DNA of 64,000 nucleotides from Pseudomonadota bacterium (lineage in GTDB: Bacteria > Pseudomonadota > Gammaproteobacteria > Steroidobacterales > Woeseiaceae). Below, in pieces: positions 43,822 through 51,978 of this stretch. The stretch spans positions 1-64,000 of the forward strand of contig JACZWL010000005.1 in NCBI GenBank assembly GCA_022572185.1, given 5' to 3'. Position numbers and translations under genes: made by a program. Every line of letters begins with the position of its first letter. Position 1 is the first letter of the stretch. The notes beneath the pieces were generated by a model. It worked only from the letters and a program-made list of their open reading frames with translations. It had not been told where the DNA came from and made no database searches.

Positions 43822-45867
43822 CTACGAGTCTGCGGAGGGCAGTCTTATTTGAAACATGACGCCACCGTCAATGTTATCGGCACTGATCGAGCCGCCGTGG
43901 CCTTCGGCAATAAGTCGGGCGATAAACAATCCCAGCCCCAGGTGTTTGTCTCTGTTGTTGTCTCTTACGGATACCATCGAATCGAACAACTGACTCAGCA
44001 TCTTATCAGGCAGTGGTGGACCGGGATTCGATACCGTCACGATCACCTCACTTGCGTCGGATGTCAGCGTAATGTCTATCTGGTCGCCGTGAGCGCTGAA
44101 TTCCACGGCGTTTTCCACAAGCTTGTCGAGCATTTGAATGATCAACTCTGGCGCGCCTTCGATAGTGGCGTCAGCTGACTCCGAACTTAGCGAGAAGTGC
44201 CTCTCCGGATAGGCGTCGCCGTATGCGGCGATGGTTGATGTGAGCGCATCGTGCAGATTGAATCGCTCGAGTTCCGGGTCTTCCATGAGTTCTTCTACCT
44301 TGCTTGCTTCACTCATCGCGTTCAGGATTTTTTGTAACCGTTTCGCGCCGTCTTTTGCGCGCGCGGTGTAGCTGGCAGCTTCGTCTGTCAGCGGTTCGTG
44401 CTCCAGGTTTTCGAGTGATGAAGTAACTATGGTCAAAGGCGTTCGCAGTTCATGCGACAGCCTGGCTGCCAGGGAACGCAAATACTCGTTGTAGTTGCCG
44501 AGCCGTTGCAGGACGCTCGCAAAACTGCGTGAGAGATCGCCGATTTCGTCGTTTGCATACGCACTCGGGAGGTCCACGTGCACCTTATCCTCGTCAAGCG
44601 CAGTTTCGGCCGCGCTGCTAAGGCGCCGAATCCTCAGAGACAGCCAGTTCGAGTAGCCAAGAAGCGCGGCTGCCACAGCAAGTGTCGCGAACAGCGTGAA
44701 GTTCATCAGCCTCGTTAATGCCTGGCTGGTCAGGCTGAGGATTGCGTCGGTGCCCTGCTGGAGAATGACGACGCCTGTTTGTACATTACCGGACCAGACC
44801 GGTTGCGCCACGGCGACGATAGCACGGCCGTCACTGCGGCTACGGAACCAGCTCGTCGCTTGCGTAGCATTCAATGCCTGCGCGACGTAGTTCTGCTGCT
44901 CGCGGCCCGAAGGATCGGGTTCTGCGAGAAGCGCCTCTTCGCCCGGTTCCAAAAGCATGTTGTAGGCTATGCGCATCCAGCGTGACGAACCTTGTCCTGC
45001 CTCCTGGTCCGACCGGAAAAGCGAGATGTCGCCTGCCTGGGCCAGCCGCCATCCGGTCCGGTCAGTCACGATGAGTCGCAGGCCGGGCTGGACGTAACCT
45101 GCAACCACGCTCTGGAGCAGCGGAGACGCAGTGACAAATCGCCCCGGCAGCCGGCTGCCAAAGCTCGAGCTGCGAATACCGGGGTCATGCGCGCTTTTCG
45201 TGTTTGTAACAACGATACCAAGGTGTGAATCGAGCAGGCGTCGCGGCAGACGTGCTTCGAGTCGATAACCGGATGCGGTGTCCTGCCAGACCGCGAGAAT
45301 TCTTGGTTCAGAGAAGCGCCGACCGTCCGTTTGGACTGTGGCTACCAGGGATCCTGGCGCCTCGGCGGCAAATTCGAATAACGAGGTGAGATCGGTGCCG
45401 TCACTGGCTACCAGCACGATTCGATCGGAGAAGGCCTCCACCGCGTCGTCGTTGGCGCCGGCATCCACAGACGCGTAAACGATGTTGTCGTCGCGGACAT
45501 CAACAAACAGAAAAGCATGCTGTCCGCGAATGCCGAATGCGAACAAAATCGGCCCATCGACGCCCCGCATCGTTCTCGCCGACTCGGGCGAAATGGTCCA
45601 ATCGTCGATGTACCCGTCGATCAGGGGAGTTGACGAAAGCGGATGGCCGTATAACTGGTTCTCGCCGAATTGACTGGTGGCTGCGGCAATGGAAAATTCA
45701 TCGGGAAACTGCGACAGGGAATCGGCGATCGCCAGTGCCGTGCCGGACAGCATATTTTGCTGGCCCTCTCGAAGAGCGGATTCGGTTTCGCGAATGAACT
45801 GACAGCCAGCCCATGGTAGCACCAGAGTCAGCAGGCTAACCAACAGCAACTGGCGTCGAAGGTTCAT
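43822..45867 (-). CDS. pdsS: Sortase-system sensor histidine kinase (PdsS-like)
   Basis: A 681-residue membrane kinase of the proteobacterial dedicated sortase system. Seen: an N-terminal signal anchor (about residues 5-22), a large periplasmic region with a CBM9/DOMON-like beta domain (about 75-220; PLIDGYIDDWTISPES and HAFLFVDVRDDNIVY), a second membrane segment (about 388-408), HAMP (about 410-462), HisKA with His472 (ARLSHELRTPLTIV) and an HATPase_c domain (NAVEFS N-box; HLGLGLFIARLIAEGHGG G2-box). The CBM9-like sensor suggests carbohydrate or surface-glycan sensing (inference). It follows the response regulator by 27 bases; the pair is divergent from the sortase target gene. Confidence 0.9.
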   Translation of the reverse strand: MNLRRQLLLVSLLTLVLPWAGCQFIRETESALREGQQNMLSGTALAIADSLSQFPDEFSIAAATSQFGENQLYGHPLSSTPLIDGYIDDWTISPESARTMRGVDGPILFAFGIRGQHAFLFVDVRDDNIVYASVDAGANDDAVEAFSDRIVLVASDGTDLTSLFEFAAEAPGSLVATVQTDGRRFSEPRILAVWQDTASGYRLEARLPRRLLDSHLGIVVTNTKSAHDPGIRSSSFGSRLPGRFVTASPLLQSVVAGYVQPGLRLIVTDRTGWRLAQAGDISLFRSDQEAGQGSSRWMRIAYNMLLEPGEEALLAEPDPSGREQQNYVAQALNATQATSWFRSRSDGRAIVAVAQPVWSGNVQTGVVILQQGTDAILSLTSQALTRLMNFTLFATLAVAAALLGYSNWLSLRIRRLSSAAETALDEDKVHVDLPSAYANDEIGDLSRSFASVLQRLGNYNEYLRSLAARLSHELRTPLTIVTSSLENLEHEPLTDEAASYTARAKDGAKRLQKILNAMSEASKVEELMEDPELERFNLHDALTSTIAAYGDAYPERHFSLSSESADATIEGAPELIIQMLDKLVENAVEFSAHGDQIDITLTSDASEVIVTVSNPGPPLPDKMLSQLFDSMVSVRDNNRDKHLGLGLFIARLIAEGHGGSISADNIDGGVMFQIRLPSADS

Positions 45868-45894
45868 TTATCCAAAATTACCTGTAGCCGCCTG

Positions 45895-46599
45895 TCAGCC
45901 GCTTATCCAGCGATACCCCATGCCATAAACTGTTTCGATGGCCGCAAAATCCGGATCGATTGCGACAAACTTGCGCCTCACTCTTTTTATATGCGAGGTA
46001 ATGGTGTTGTCGTCGAGTACCGCCTGTGCCGCGTCCATCAATTGCTGCCGGCTTTTGACGTGGCCCGGGTAACGGGCGAGCGCATGAATCATCCAGAACT
46101 CTGTCAACGTCAGCCCGACCGGCTGGTCTTGCCATCGTACCGTCATACGGTCGACATCCAGCTCCAGATCACCGCGCGTAATGCGACTTTCCGCGCCTTG
46201 CGGTTTCTGCATCGCCTCGAGGCGCCGAAACAACGCGGCGACTCTCGCCATCAGATGGGGCAGGCTGATGTCCTTTGTCAGGTAGTCGTCGGCCCCCAGA
46301 CGCAGCCCTGAAACAGCATCGAACTCACTGTCCCTTGCCGTGAGAAAAATGATCGGCAAATCGCCGGCACGGCTGCGGAGGTCACGGCACAGATCGAAGC
46401 CGCCCTCGATATCGTCCTTGAGGTTTATGTCGATGACGACGAGGTCCGGCAGCCGGGCTTCGAATGCCTCCATTGCAGGTCTGCGGGCGTCGTAGAGCTC
46501 AACCGAATAGCCCTCGCGTCGAAAAGCCGCCGCGTAGTTCTCGCGGATAGCGGCCTCGTCTTCAACAATCGCAATTCGTTTCGACACGGTTTGCTCCAA
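45895..46599 (-). CDS. pdsR: Sortase-system response regulator (PdsR-like, OmpR family)
   Basis: A 234-residue OmpR/PhoB-type regulator: receiver domain (about 1-125; Asp57 in LVVIDINLKDD, acidic pair Glu13/Asp14, Lys near 107 in TKDISLP) and C-terminal winged helix (about 140-232; LTLTEFWMIHALARYPGHVKS and SHIKRVRRKFVAIDPDF). It pairs with the kinase 27 bases downstream. Its promoter region is shared with the divergent sortase target gene (46600-46766), the natural place for control of the target-sortase operon by this regulator. This is the PdsR position in the proteobacterial dedicated sortase system. Confidence 0.92.
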   Translation of the reverse strand: MEQTVSKRIAIVEDEAAIRENYAAAFRREGYSVELYDARRPAMEAFEARLPDLVVIDINLKDDIEGGFDLCRDLRSRAGDLPIIFLTARDSEFDAVSGLRLGADDYLTKDISLPHLMARVAALFRRLEAMQKPQGAESRITRGDLELDVDRMTVRWQDQPVGLTLTEFWMIHALARYPGHVKSRQQLMDAAQAVLDDNTITSHIKRVRRKFVAIDPDFAAIETVYGMGYRWISG

Positions 46600-46766
46600 T
46601 GATATTAGGCAACTCTGGAACCCAAAGCCTGCGCCTCATGTTCGGCTGCTACAGGCGCCCTGAAGCCATAATTTGCCACATTATGCCGGTGCATTGCCAT
46701 GCCAATGGCCGGGCCATGCCTGATCGTGCTGCTGAACTGTGATCCATGGCAACAAGGAGTGGGGAC

Positions 46767-48974
46767 ATGGATCATCGGGCAGCCGGCGCAACGGACCGCA
46801 GGGCGATCAGGAAAAGAGGGCAGTTATCGACCGCGCAGGAAAGCTGGCACCCTGGTTTGCCCGCCGGGGTCTGCGCAAACCGCATGAGTGAGCTCATGAA
46901 ACGGCATGCGTCGTGGCGCTGGATGACGCTCGGCGTACTGCTTTGCCTGTTGCGGCCAGGCCTGGCCAATACGGTAGCGGAAATCATGTTCGACGACCTG
47001 AGGCCCAGCCAGATGCAAAGTGGCAGTCTCCTCTTGCGCATGCTGTCCGGCTATCGCGTAGCCACGCGAATGAACACGGCTATCGATCTGCAGGTCAGCG
47101 GGCTCGTCGCGCACGTATCCGTGCAACAGAGATTCCTGAACGATGGCGCGGAATGGGTGGAAGGCATCTATGTGTTTCCATTGCCCGATGACGCGGCTGT
47201 CAACCGGCTGCGTATACACATCGGCGAGCGAATTATCGAAGGGGAGATTCGCGAAAAGGAGAAAGCGAGGAAGGAATACGAACAGGCAAAGATTCAGGGC
47301 AAGAAAGCGAGTCTTGTCGAACAGCAGCGAGCAAACCTGTTTACAACTTCAATCGCCAATATCGGTCCGGGCGAAGAAGTAACGGTTGAAATAGAGTATC
47401 TGCAGACCCTGAAATATGACGAGGGCACATTCAGCCTTCGGTTTCCGCTGACGATGACACCGCGTTTCATACCGGGCGCCCCGTTACCGGGCCGCAAAGG
47501 TTCGGGCTGGTCGCGGGATACGGCGCGTGTTCCGGACGCATCACTGATCACGCCGCCTGTCGTCACGAAATCGAAGGACCATAGAGTCACGCTGAATGCA
47601 AGAATCAATGCAGGCGTGCCCCTGGAGATTGTCGCCAGCCGATACCACCCGATCGACGTGCAACAGGTCGGTGACAGCTTCCAGGTGACGCTGATGAATG
47701 GTACGGCGGCACTCGATCACGATCTCGAGCTTCTCTGGCGGCCCGTTCCGGATAAGGCGCCGCGAGCCATGGTCTTCTCTGAAATGCGGAAGGGTGAGCC
47801 GTACGTCCTGCTGATGTTGCTGCCGCCGAACGAAACCATCGCTGACTCTGTCGTCATGCCTCGTGAGCTGATCTTCGTCATCGACACATCGGGTTCCATG
47901 CACGGGACCTCAATTGAGCAAGCGAAAAGGGCGTTACTCCTTGCGCTTGATGGCTTGAAGCCGGCAGATCGTTTCAATGTCATTCAGTTCAATTCGGTTA
48001 CCCGGTCCATTTTTCCGCACAGCGTCATGGCAGATCCCGGAACCGTACGAACGGCCGAGGCTTATGTGCGCGGTCTCAAAGCGAATGGTGGCACCAATAT
48101 GCGCCCGGCACTTGAGAAAGCACTGCGGAGCGCCGCCAGCGAGACTCACTTGCGACAGATCGTTTTCATGACGGACGGCAGCGTCGGCAATGAGCAGGAG
48201 CTTTACACGCTTATCGAGCGGGATCTCGGTCAGGCGCGTTTGTTTACCGTGGGCATCGGATCGGCCCCTAACGGCTGGTTTATGCGCAAAGCGGCCGAGG
48301 CCGGGCGGGGAACATACACCTATATCAGTGCACTGCACGAGATAGACGAAAAAATGGAACGGCTGATCCGTAAGCTGGAAAAGCCGCAGGTCACAGATAT
48401 ACGGATCCAGTGGCCGGACGGACTCAATCCAGTCAGTTATCCGGAAGCCATTCCGGATCTGTACGCCGGCGAACCGATCGTTATCAAAGCGCGGCTCGAA
48501 AACCGGCCGCGGCCGGGGGATCTCATCAGAATTAGCGGCGATTCCGCGGACGGAACCTGGGGTAGTGAATTGCCGCTTGCCGGGGTAAGCGACAGCCCGG
48601 GTGTTGCGGCGCTCTGGGCGCGGGCCCGAATCGAATCACTCCTGGACGACGAGCGGCGTGGCAGGGATCCGGCCGAAACCAGGACAGCTGTTGTGAAAAC
48701 CGCGCTCGAACATCACCTTGTCAGCAAGTTCACGAGCCTGGTGGCAGTGGACAAAACGCCGCAGCGGCCACTCTCGGCAAGCCTCGACAAAGAGCAGGTT
48801 CCCGACCTCTTGCCCTACGGGCAAAGTCAGCAGGCGATATTCGGCTTCCCGGCAACCGCGACCAATGCCCCGATGCAGCGCCTGATCGGTGTTGCCAGTT
48901 TGCTTGCCGCGCTGCTTCTACTTGCGCTTGCGCGTATTCAGGGATCAGTTCGTGAACTGCCGGCCGCTTCTTAG
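46767..48974 (+). CDS. Marine proteobacterial sortase target protein with VIT and VWA domains
   Basis: A 735-residue surface protein. Seen: a long n-region, then a hydrophobic signal segment at about residues 52-66 (MTLGVLLCLLRPG); a VIT (inter-alpha-trypsin inhibitor) domain at about 75-205; a VWA domain with MIDAS residues DTSGS (373-377) and MTDGS (near 469); a beta-rich C-terminal region; and the C-terminal sorting signal FPATA (694-698), hydrophobic stretch at about 706-723, and a short basic-ended tail. The signal is an LPxTA-like sortase motif. AAGGAG seven bases before ATG 46767 decides the start; it gives an unusually long 45-residue n-region, and ATGs at 46884 or 46896 would give a normal signal peptide but lack a good Shine-Dalgarno. 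The sortase gene overlaps its end. Confidence 0.92.
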   Translation: MDHRAAGATDRRAIRKRGQLSTAQESWHPGLPAGVCANRMSELMKRHASWRWMTLGVLLCLLRPGLANTVAEIMFDDLRPSQMQSGSLLLRMLSGYRVATRMNTAIDLQVSGLVAHVSVQQRFLNDGAEWVEGIYVFPLPDDAAVNRLRIHIGERIIEGEIREKEKARKEYEQAKIQGKKASLVEQQRANLFTTSIANIGPGEEVTVEIEYLQTLKYDEGTFSLRFPLTMTPRFIPGAPLPGRKGSGWSRDTARVPDASLITPPVVTKSKDHRVTLNARINAGVPLEIVASRYHPIDVQQVGDSFQVTLMNGTAALDHDLELLWRPVPDKAPRAMVFSEMRKGEPYVLLMLLPPNETIADSVVMPRELIFVIDTSGSMHGTSIEQAKRALLLALDGLKPADRFNVIQFNSVTRSIFPHSVMADPGTVRTAEAYVRGLKANGGTNMRPALEKALRSAASETHLRQIVFMTDGSVGNEQELYTLIERDLGQARLFTVGIGSAPNGWFMRKAAEAGRGTYTYISALHEIDEKMERLIRKLEKPQVTDIRIQWPDGLNPVSYPEAIPDLYAGEPIVIKARLENRPRPGDLIRISGDSADGTWGSELPLAGVSDSPGVAALWARARIESLLDDERRGRDPAETRTAVVKTALEHHLVSKFTSLVAVDKTPQRPLSASLDKEQVPDLLPYGQSQQAIFGFPATATNAPMQRLIGVASLLAALLLLALARIQGSVRELPAAS

Positions 48975-49542
48975 GTTTCGAGCGAGCCATATTGTCGTGG
49001 CCTGCTTGCTCTGCTTTGGATTCTGGCAGTTCGGGCAGGGGGCCTATATTCCCGCCAAAGCCTGGCTCGCGCAGGAACTCATGCAACGTGCGTGGCGGCG
49101 CGCGGGATCCGGCGAGGAACATGCGCCGCCTTGGCCCTGGGCCGATACCTGGCCCGTCGCGCGGCTGACTGCAAGGGGCGGCGATATTGACCTGATCATA
49201 CTTGAAGGGGGTTCCGGCAGAACGCTGGCGTTCGCCCCCGGCCACCTGAGCGCAAGCGTTCTGCCCGGTGAGACTGGCAACAGCATTATCGCCGGACATC
49301 GCGACACCCACTTTCAGTTTTTGCAATACCTGAAGAAAGGCGAATCGATAATGCTCGAAACGACGAAAGGCCGTAAGCACCTTTATCAGGTTACCGGTAT
49401 CGACGTGGTCGACGCCCGTCGCGGTAGCCTGGTTCTGGATACAGAGTCCCCGATGTTGAGCCTTGTCACCTGCTATCCGTTCGCTGCGCCCCAAGTGGGC
49501 GGGCCAATGCGCTACGTCGTTACCGCGAAGATGCTTTTCTGA
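48952..49542 (+). CDS. Class GN-type sortase
   Basis: Anchoring transpeptidase of the proteobacterial dedicated sortase system; 196 residues. Seen: one N-terminal hydrophobic helix (about residues 12-28, HIVVACLLCFGFWQ), the catalytic His116 in IIAGHRDTHFQFL, catalytic Cys174 in LVTCYPF and the catalytic Arg187 in GPMRYVV. The start is GTG, chosen because AGGGA lies seven bases upstream and because longer frames run back into the target gene. It overlaps the target by 23 bases, so the two are translationally coupled. The single dedicated target beside it explains the one-substrate nature of this system. What the target is joined to in a Gram-negative envelope is not established. Confidence 0.93.
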   Translation: MNCRPLLRFRASHIVVACLLCFGFWQFGQGAYIPAKAWLAQELMQRAWRRAGSGEEHAPPWPWADTWPVARLTARGGDIDLIILEGGSGRTLAFAPGHLSASVLPGETGNSIIAGHRDTHFQFLQYLKKGESIMLETTKGRKHLYQVTGIDVVDARRGSLVLDTESPMLSLVTCYPFAAPQVGGPMRYVVTAKMLF

Positions 49543-49585
49543 TTGATGCTATAGAAAAACAGAAAACAGGGATTGAAGAAAGAAA

Positions 49586-49720
49586 AGCAGGGGTCGAACC
49601 GCTGATAATTTGGAGTGCCACAAATTTTGAGCGGTTCGACCCCTGCTTTCCCCTGGCGTGCCACAAATTCCTGGCGCTTCGATCCCTATTTTTTCCTTAG
49701 CGGTTCGACCCCTGTTTTCC
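49586..49720. repeat. Palindromic element with TGGAGTGCCACA core, partly duplicated
   Basis: Two perfect 18-base arms (49586-49603 and 49630-49647) flank a loop with AATTTG (49607-49612), TGGAGTGCCACA (49611-49622) and CAAATT (49621-49626). A degenerate second unit follows with TGGCGTGCCACA (49654-49665) and a final AGCGGTTCGACCCCTG copy (from 49698). The same core occurs at 26736-26747 inside another hairpin. The last copy runs into the 3' end of the NUDIX gene. Confidence 0.85.
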
Positions 49721-50236
49721 AGCGATTTTCAGGATCGCGGCAACGCTGATCGCATCGGTAATCTGACCGCTGTCTACCATTTCCAGGGCATCGTCAAGCG
49801 GCAGCTTTCGAATTTCCAGTTTCTCGGTTTCCTCGAACTCGGGCTCACCTTCGCTTAAGTTTTCGGCCAGGAAAACGAAACCCTCTTCGTCTGTTATCGA
49901 GTTACTCGTATGAAGATGCATGATATGGGTCCATTTTGCCGCGCTGAGCCCGGTTTCCTCCTTCAGTTCACGCTTCGCGGCATCAAGCGGTTCTTCGTCG
50001 CTTGCGGCGCCCCCCATCGGGACCTCCCAGGAGTATGCGCCGAGCGTGTAGCGATCTTGCCCGACAAGCCAGGTATTACCTTCGTCATCCAGCGGAACGA
50101 TGGCGACAGCTTTATTTTTGAAATGAACATGGCCGTACTGATTTTCGCCGCCGCTAGGATTTACGACGTGATCTTCATATACCGTAATCCACGGGTTGTC
50201 GTATACGATTCTTGAGCGGAGTTTCTTCCAGGTCAT
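49697..50236 (-). CDS. NUDIX hydrolase, ADP-ribose-pyrophosphatase type
   Basis: A 179-residue NUDIX enzyme. Seen: the Nudix box GGAASDEEPLDAAKRELKEE then TGL (about residues 75-97; Gx5Ex7REUxEExGU satisfied), preceded by WLVGQDRYTLGAYSWEVPMG, as in NudF-type ADP-ribose pyrophosphatases. Substrate not certain: ADP-ribose or a related nucleoside diphosphate compound. The last codons (KQGSNR and stop) lie in a copy of the palindromic element at 49698-49720, so a repeat has replaced or extended the original C-terminus. The start at 50236 overlaps the stop of an upstream remnant frame by one base (TGATG). Confidence 0.91.
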   Translation of the reverse strand: MTWKKLRSRIVYDNPWITVYEDHVVNPSGGENQYGHVHFKNKAVAIVPLDDEGNTWLVGQDRYTLGAYSWEVPMGGAASDEEPLDAAKRELKEETGLSAAKWTHIMHLHTSNSITDEEGFVFLAENLSEGEPEFEETEKLEIRKLPLDDALEMVDSGQITDAISVAAILKIAGKQGSNR

Positions 50237-50433
50237 CACGGAGAGCCGGCCGCTTCTGTCTCTAGCAGAAGCGCGAAACAACTGAGGCCGGCTTCGCTGC
50301 GCTGACGAATCGCTTTGGCAAAGAATCGCGACATGAATTCCATGATGCCCTTAAAGCTCACCTTTGAACAGGAAAGGAATCGAGTCGTATTGTCATCGAC
50401 CGCCTCCAGGTGACTGGCAATTAGCGTGATGCC
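50236..50433 (-). pseudogene. Probable 5'-truncated SRPBCC-like gene remnant
   Basis: A 65-codon open stretch on the minus strand whose TGA shares one base with the NUDIX ATG. The translation reads like the end of an SRPBCC / polyketide-cyclase-type protein: a DDNTTRFLSCSKVSFKG strand pair, then a long amphipathic helix around FMSRFFAKAIRQRSEAGL. It has an in-frame stop directly upstream (50434-50436) and no start codon until GTG or ATG within the strand region, so the N-terminal two-thirds appear to be gone. The rest of the gap (50437-50586) shows nothing else. Alternative: a short leader-type gene starting at ATG 50343 and coupled to the NUDIX gene. Confidence 0.4.
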
Positions 50434-50586
50434 TCACCGACTCTCAGGGGCACGCCGGGCTGTCCGTGCTTCCATGGGGTATCGCTATTTGTGATTGCGC
50501 GTTGTTGCCTGCTGGGTCATAGTCAATAGTCCTGATGGGGCTGTCGCCGCGATGCCCTTGCCGGCATCGCCAGTCCAGAACTTCTT

Positions 50587-51966
50587 ATGGAATCAACACC
50601 AGCCAGACTAGTTAAAGGGCCGGTAGGCAGACACTTGGTCCATATGACCGTGCCTACGCTCTTTGGCATCTTCACGATGATGATGCAGGCGTTCGTCGAC
50701 ACCTACTTTATCGGGCGTGTCGGCGACCGGGAACTCGCCGCATTGAGTTTCGCGTTTCCTATCTTGATGATAGTAACCAGCGTTGCGATCGGGCTCGGTG
50801 CCGGAACGTCCTCGGTCGTAGCCAGGGCGGTTGGCGCTCATGATCATCGTCGTGCCCGGCGTCTTGCTACCGACAGCCTGATACTTTCCTTTGCCATCAC
50901 CGCGGTCATATGTGCTGTTGGTTTGGCTACGATAGGCCCGTTGTTCAGATTGATGGGGGCACCGGAAGACATGATCCCATTGATTGCGGGGTACATGACA
51001 ATTCTTTACTCGGGCGTTCCGTTCGTGGTCGTCGGCATGGTTGGCATGAGCAGCATGCGTGCGACAGGTGATACACGACTGCCCGGCATGCTGATGGTCA
51101 TCGCGGCGATTGCTAACGTTATTCTCGATCCGATTTTGATCTTCGGGATTGGCCCCTTTCCGGCGATGGGGCTCAATGGCGCGGCAGCGGCCGCGCTCAC
51201 GGCTCGCGGCGCGTTGTTCATTGGAGCGGTGTTGCTCATGTACTACCGCCTGGATATGTTGAGCTTCAATCGACCGAACCCAACCGAACTCAGGAAATCC
51301 TGGGCGGATATCCTTCATGTCGGTCTGCCGGCCGCGGGAACGAATGTGATTATTCCGATCGCGACAGGCGTAGTCATTGCAATGATTGCCAGGTACGGGC
51401 CGGATGCTGTAGCAGGATTCGGCGTCGCCAGCCGCATAGAGTCGCTGATGCTCGTCGTGTTTTATGCGATGTCAGCAATCATCGGACCGTTTGTCGGGCA
51501 GAATATGTCGGCCGGAAAAGCCGATAGAATCTATCTTGCGCTAAGACTCAGCACGGTATTCTGTCTTGGTTTCGGACTACTTATTGCAGCGCTGCTTGCG
51601 TTGGGGGGCAACTGGCTACCTTCTATTTTTAGCGATAGCCCGGAAGTGACCAGGGTTGCGGGCCTGTATCTCTGGATCGTGCCAATCAGCTACGGCACCT
51701 ATGGCATGGTAATGGTAATGAATGCCTCCTTTAACGGCATGGGTAAACCCATGCCCGCCGTCATGGTAAGCATTGCTCGAATGACCGTTCTTTATCTTCC
51801 GCTCGCATTCGCGGGCGACTATTTGTTCGGGGTTGCGGGAATTTTTGGTGCCTATGCGGCTGCCAATATCGTTAGCGGATTCTTCGCTTATGCCTGGGCA
51901 AGAAGTGTCGTAAGAGGGCAATGCGATAAACACGCGACTCCGGTAATCATTACTGAATCTGTATAG
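50587..51966 (+). CDS. MATE-family efflux transporter
   Basis: A 459-residue transporter with 12 predicted transmembrane helices. Seen: HMTVPTLFGIFTMMMQAFVD then YFIGRVGDRELAALSFAFPI (MatE repeat opening), GAGTSSVVARAVGAHDHRRA near 80 and GFGVASRIESLMLVVFYAMS near 285. This pattern with GAGTSS and AxGFGVASRIE fits the DinF/YeeO-like branch often found in marine bacteria, distinct from NorM. Convergent with another MATE gene; only 12 bases separate their stops. Substrate unknown. Confidence 0.93.
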   Translation: MESTPARLVKGPVGRHLVHMTVPTLFGIFTMMMQAFVDTYFIGRVGDRELAALSFAFPILMIVTSVAIGLGAGTSSVVARAVGAHDHRRARRLATDSLILSFAITAVICAVGLATIGPLFRLMGAPEDMIPLIAGYMTILYSGVPFVVVGMVGMSSMRATGDTRLPGMLMVIAAIANVILDPILIFGIGPFPAMGLNGAAAAALTARGALFIGAVLLMYYRLDMLSFNRPNPTELRKSWADILHVGLPAAGTNVIIPIATGVVIAMIARYGPDAVAGFGVASRIESLMLVVFYAMSAIIGPFVGQNMSAGKADRIYLALRLSTVFCLGFGLLIAALLALGGNWLPSIFSDSPEVTRVAGLYLWIVPISYGTYGMVMVMNASFNGMGKPMPAVMVSIARMTVLYLPLAFAGDYLFGVAGIFGAYAAANIVSGFFAYAWARSVVRGQCDKHATPVIITESV

Positions 51967-51978
51967 AACACCAGTAAA

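Noticed and set aside
46746-46748. ATG 46746 as start of the sortase target
   Set aside because: No Shine-Dalgarno precedes it; AAGGAG lies correctly spaced before the in-frame ATG at 46767.
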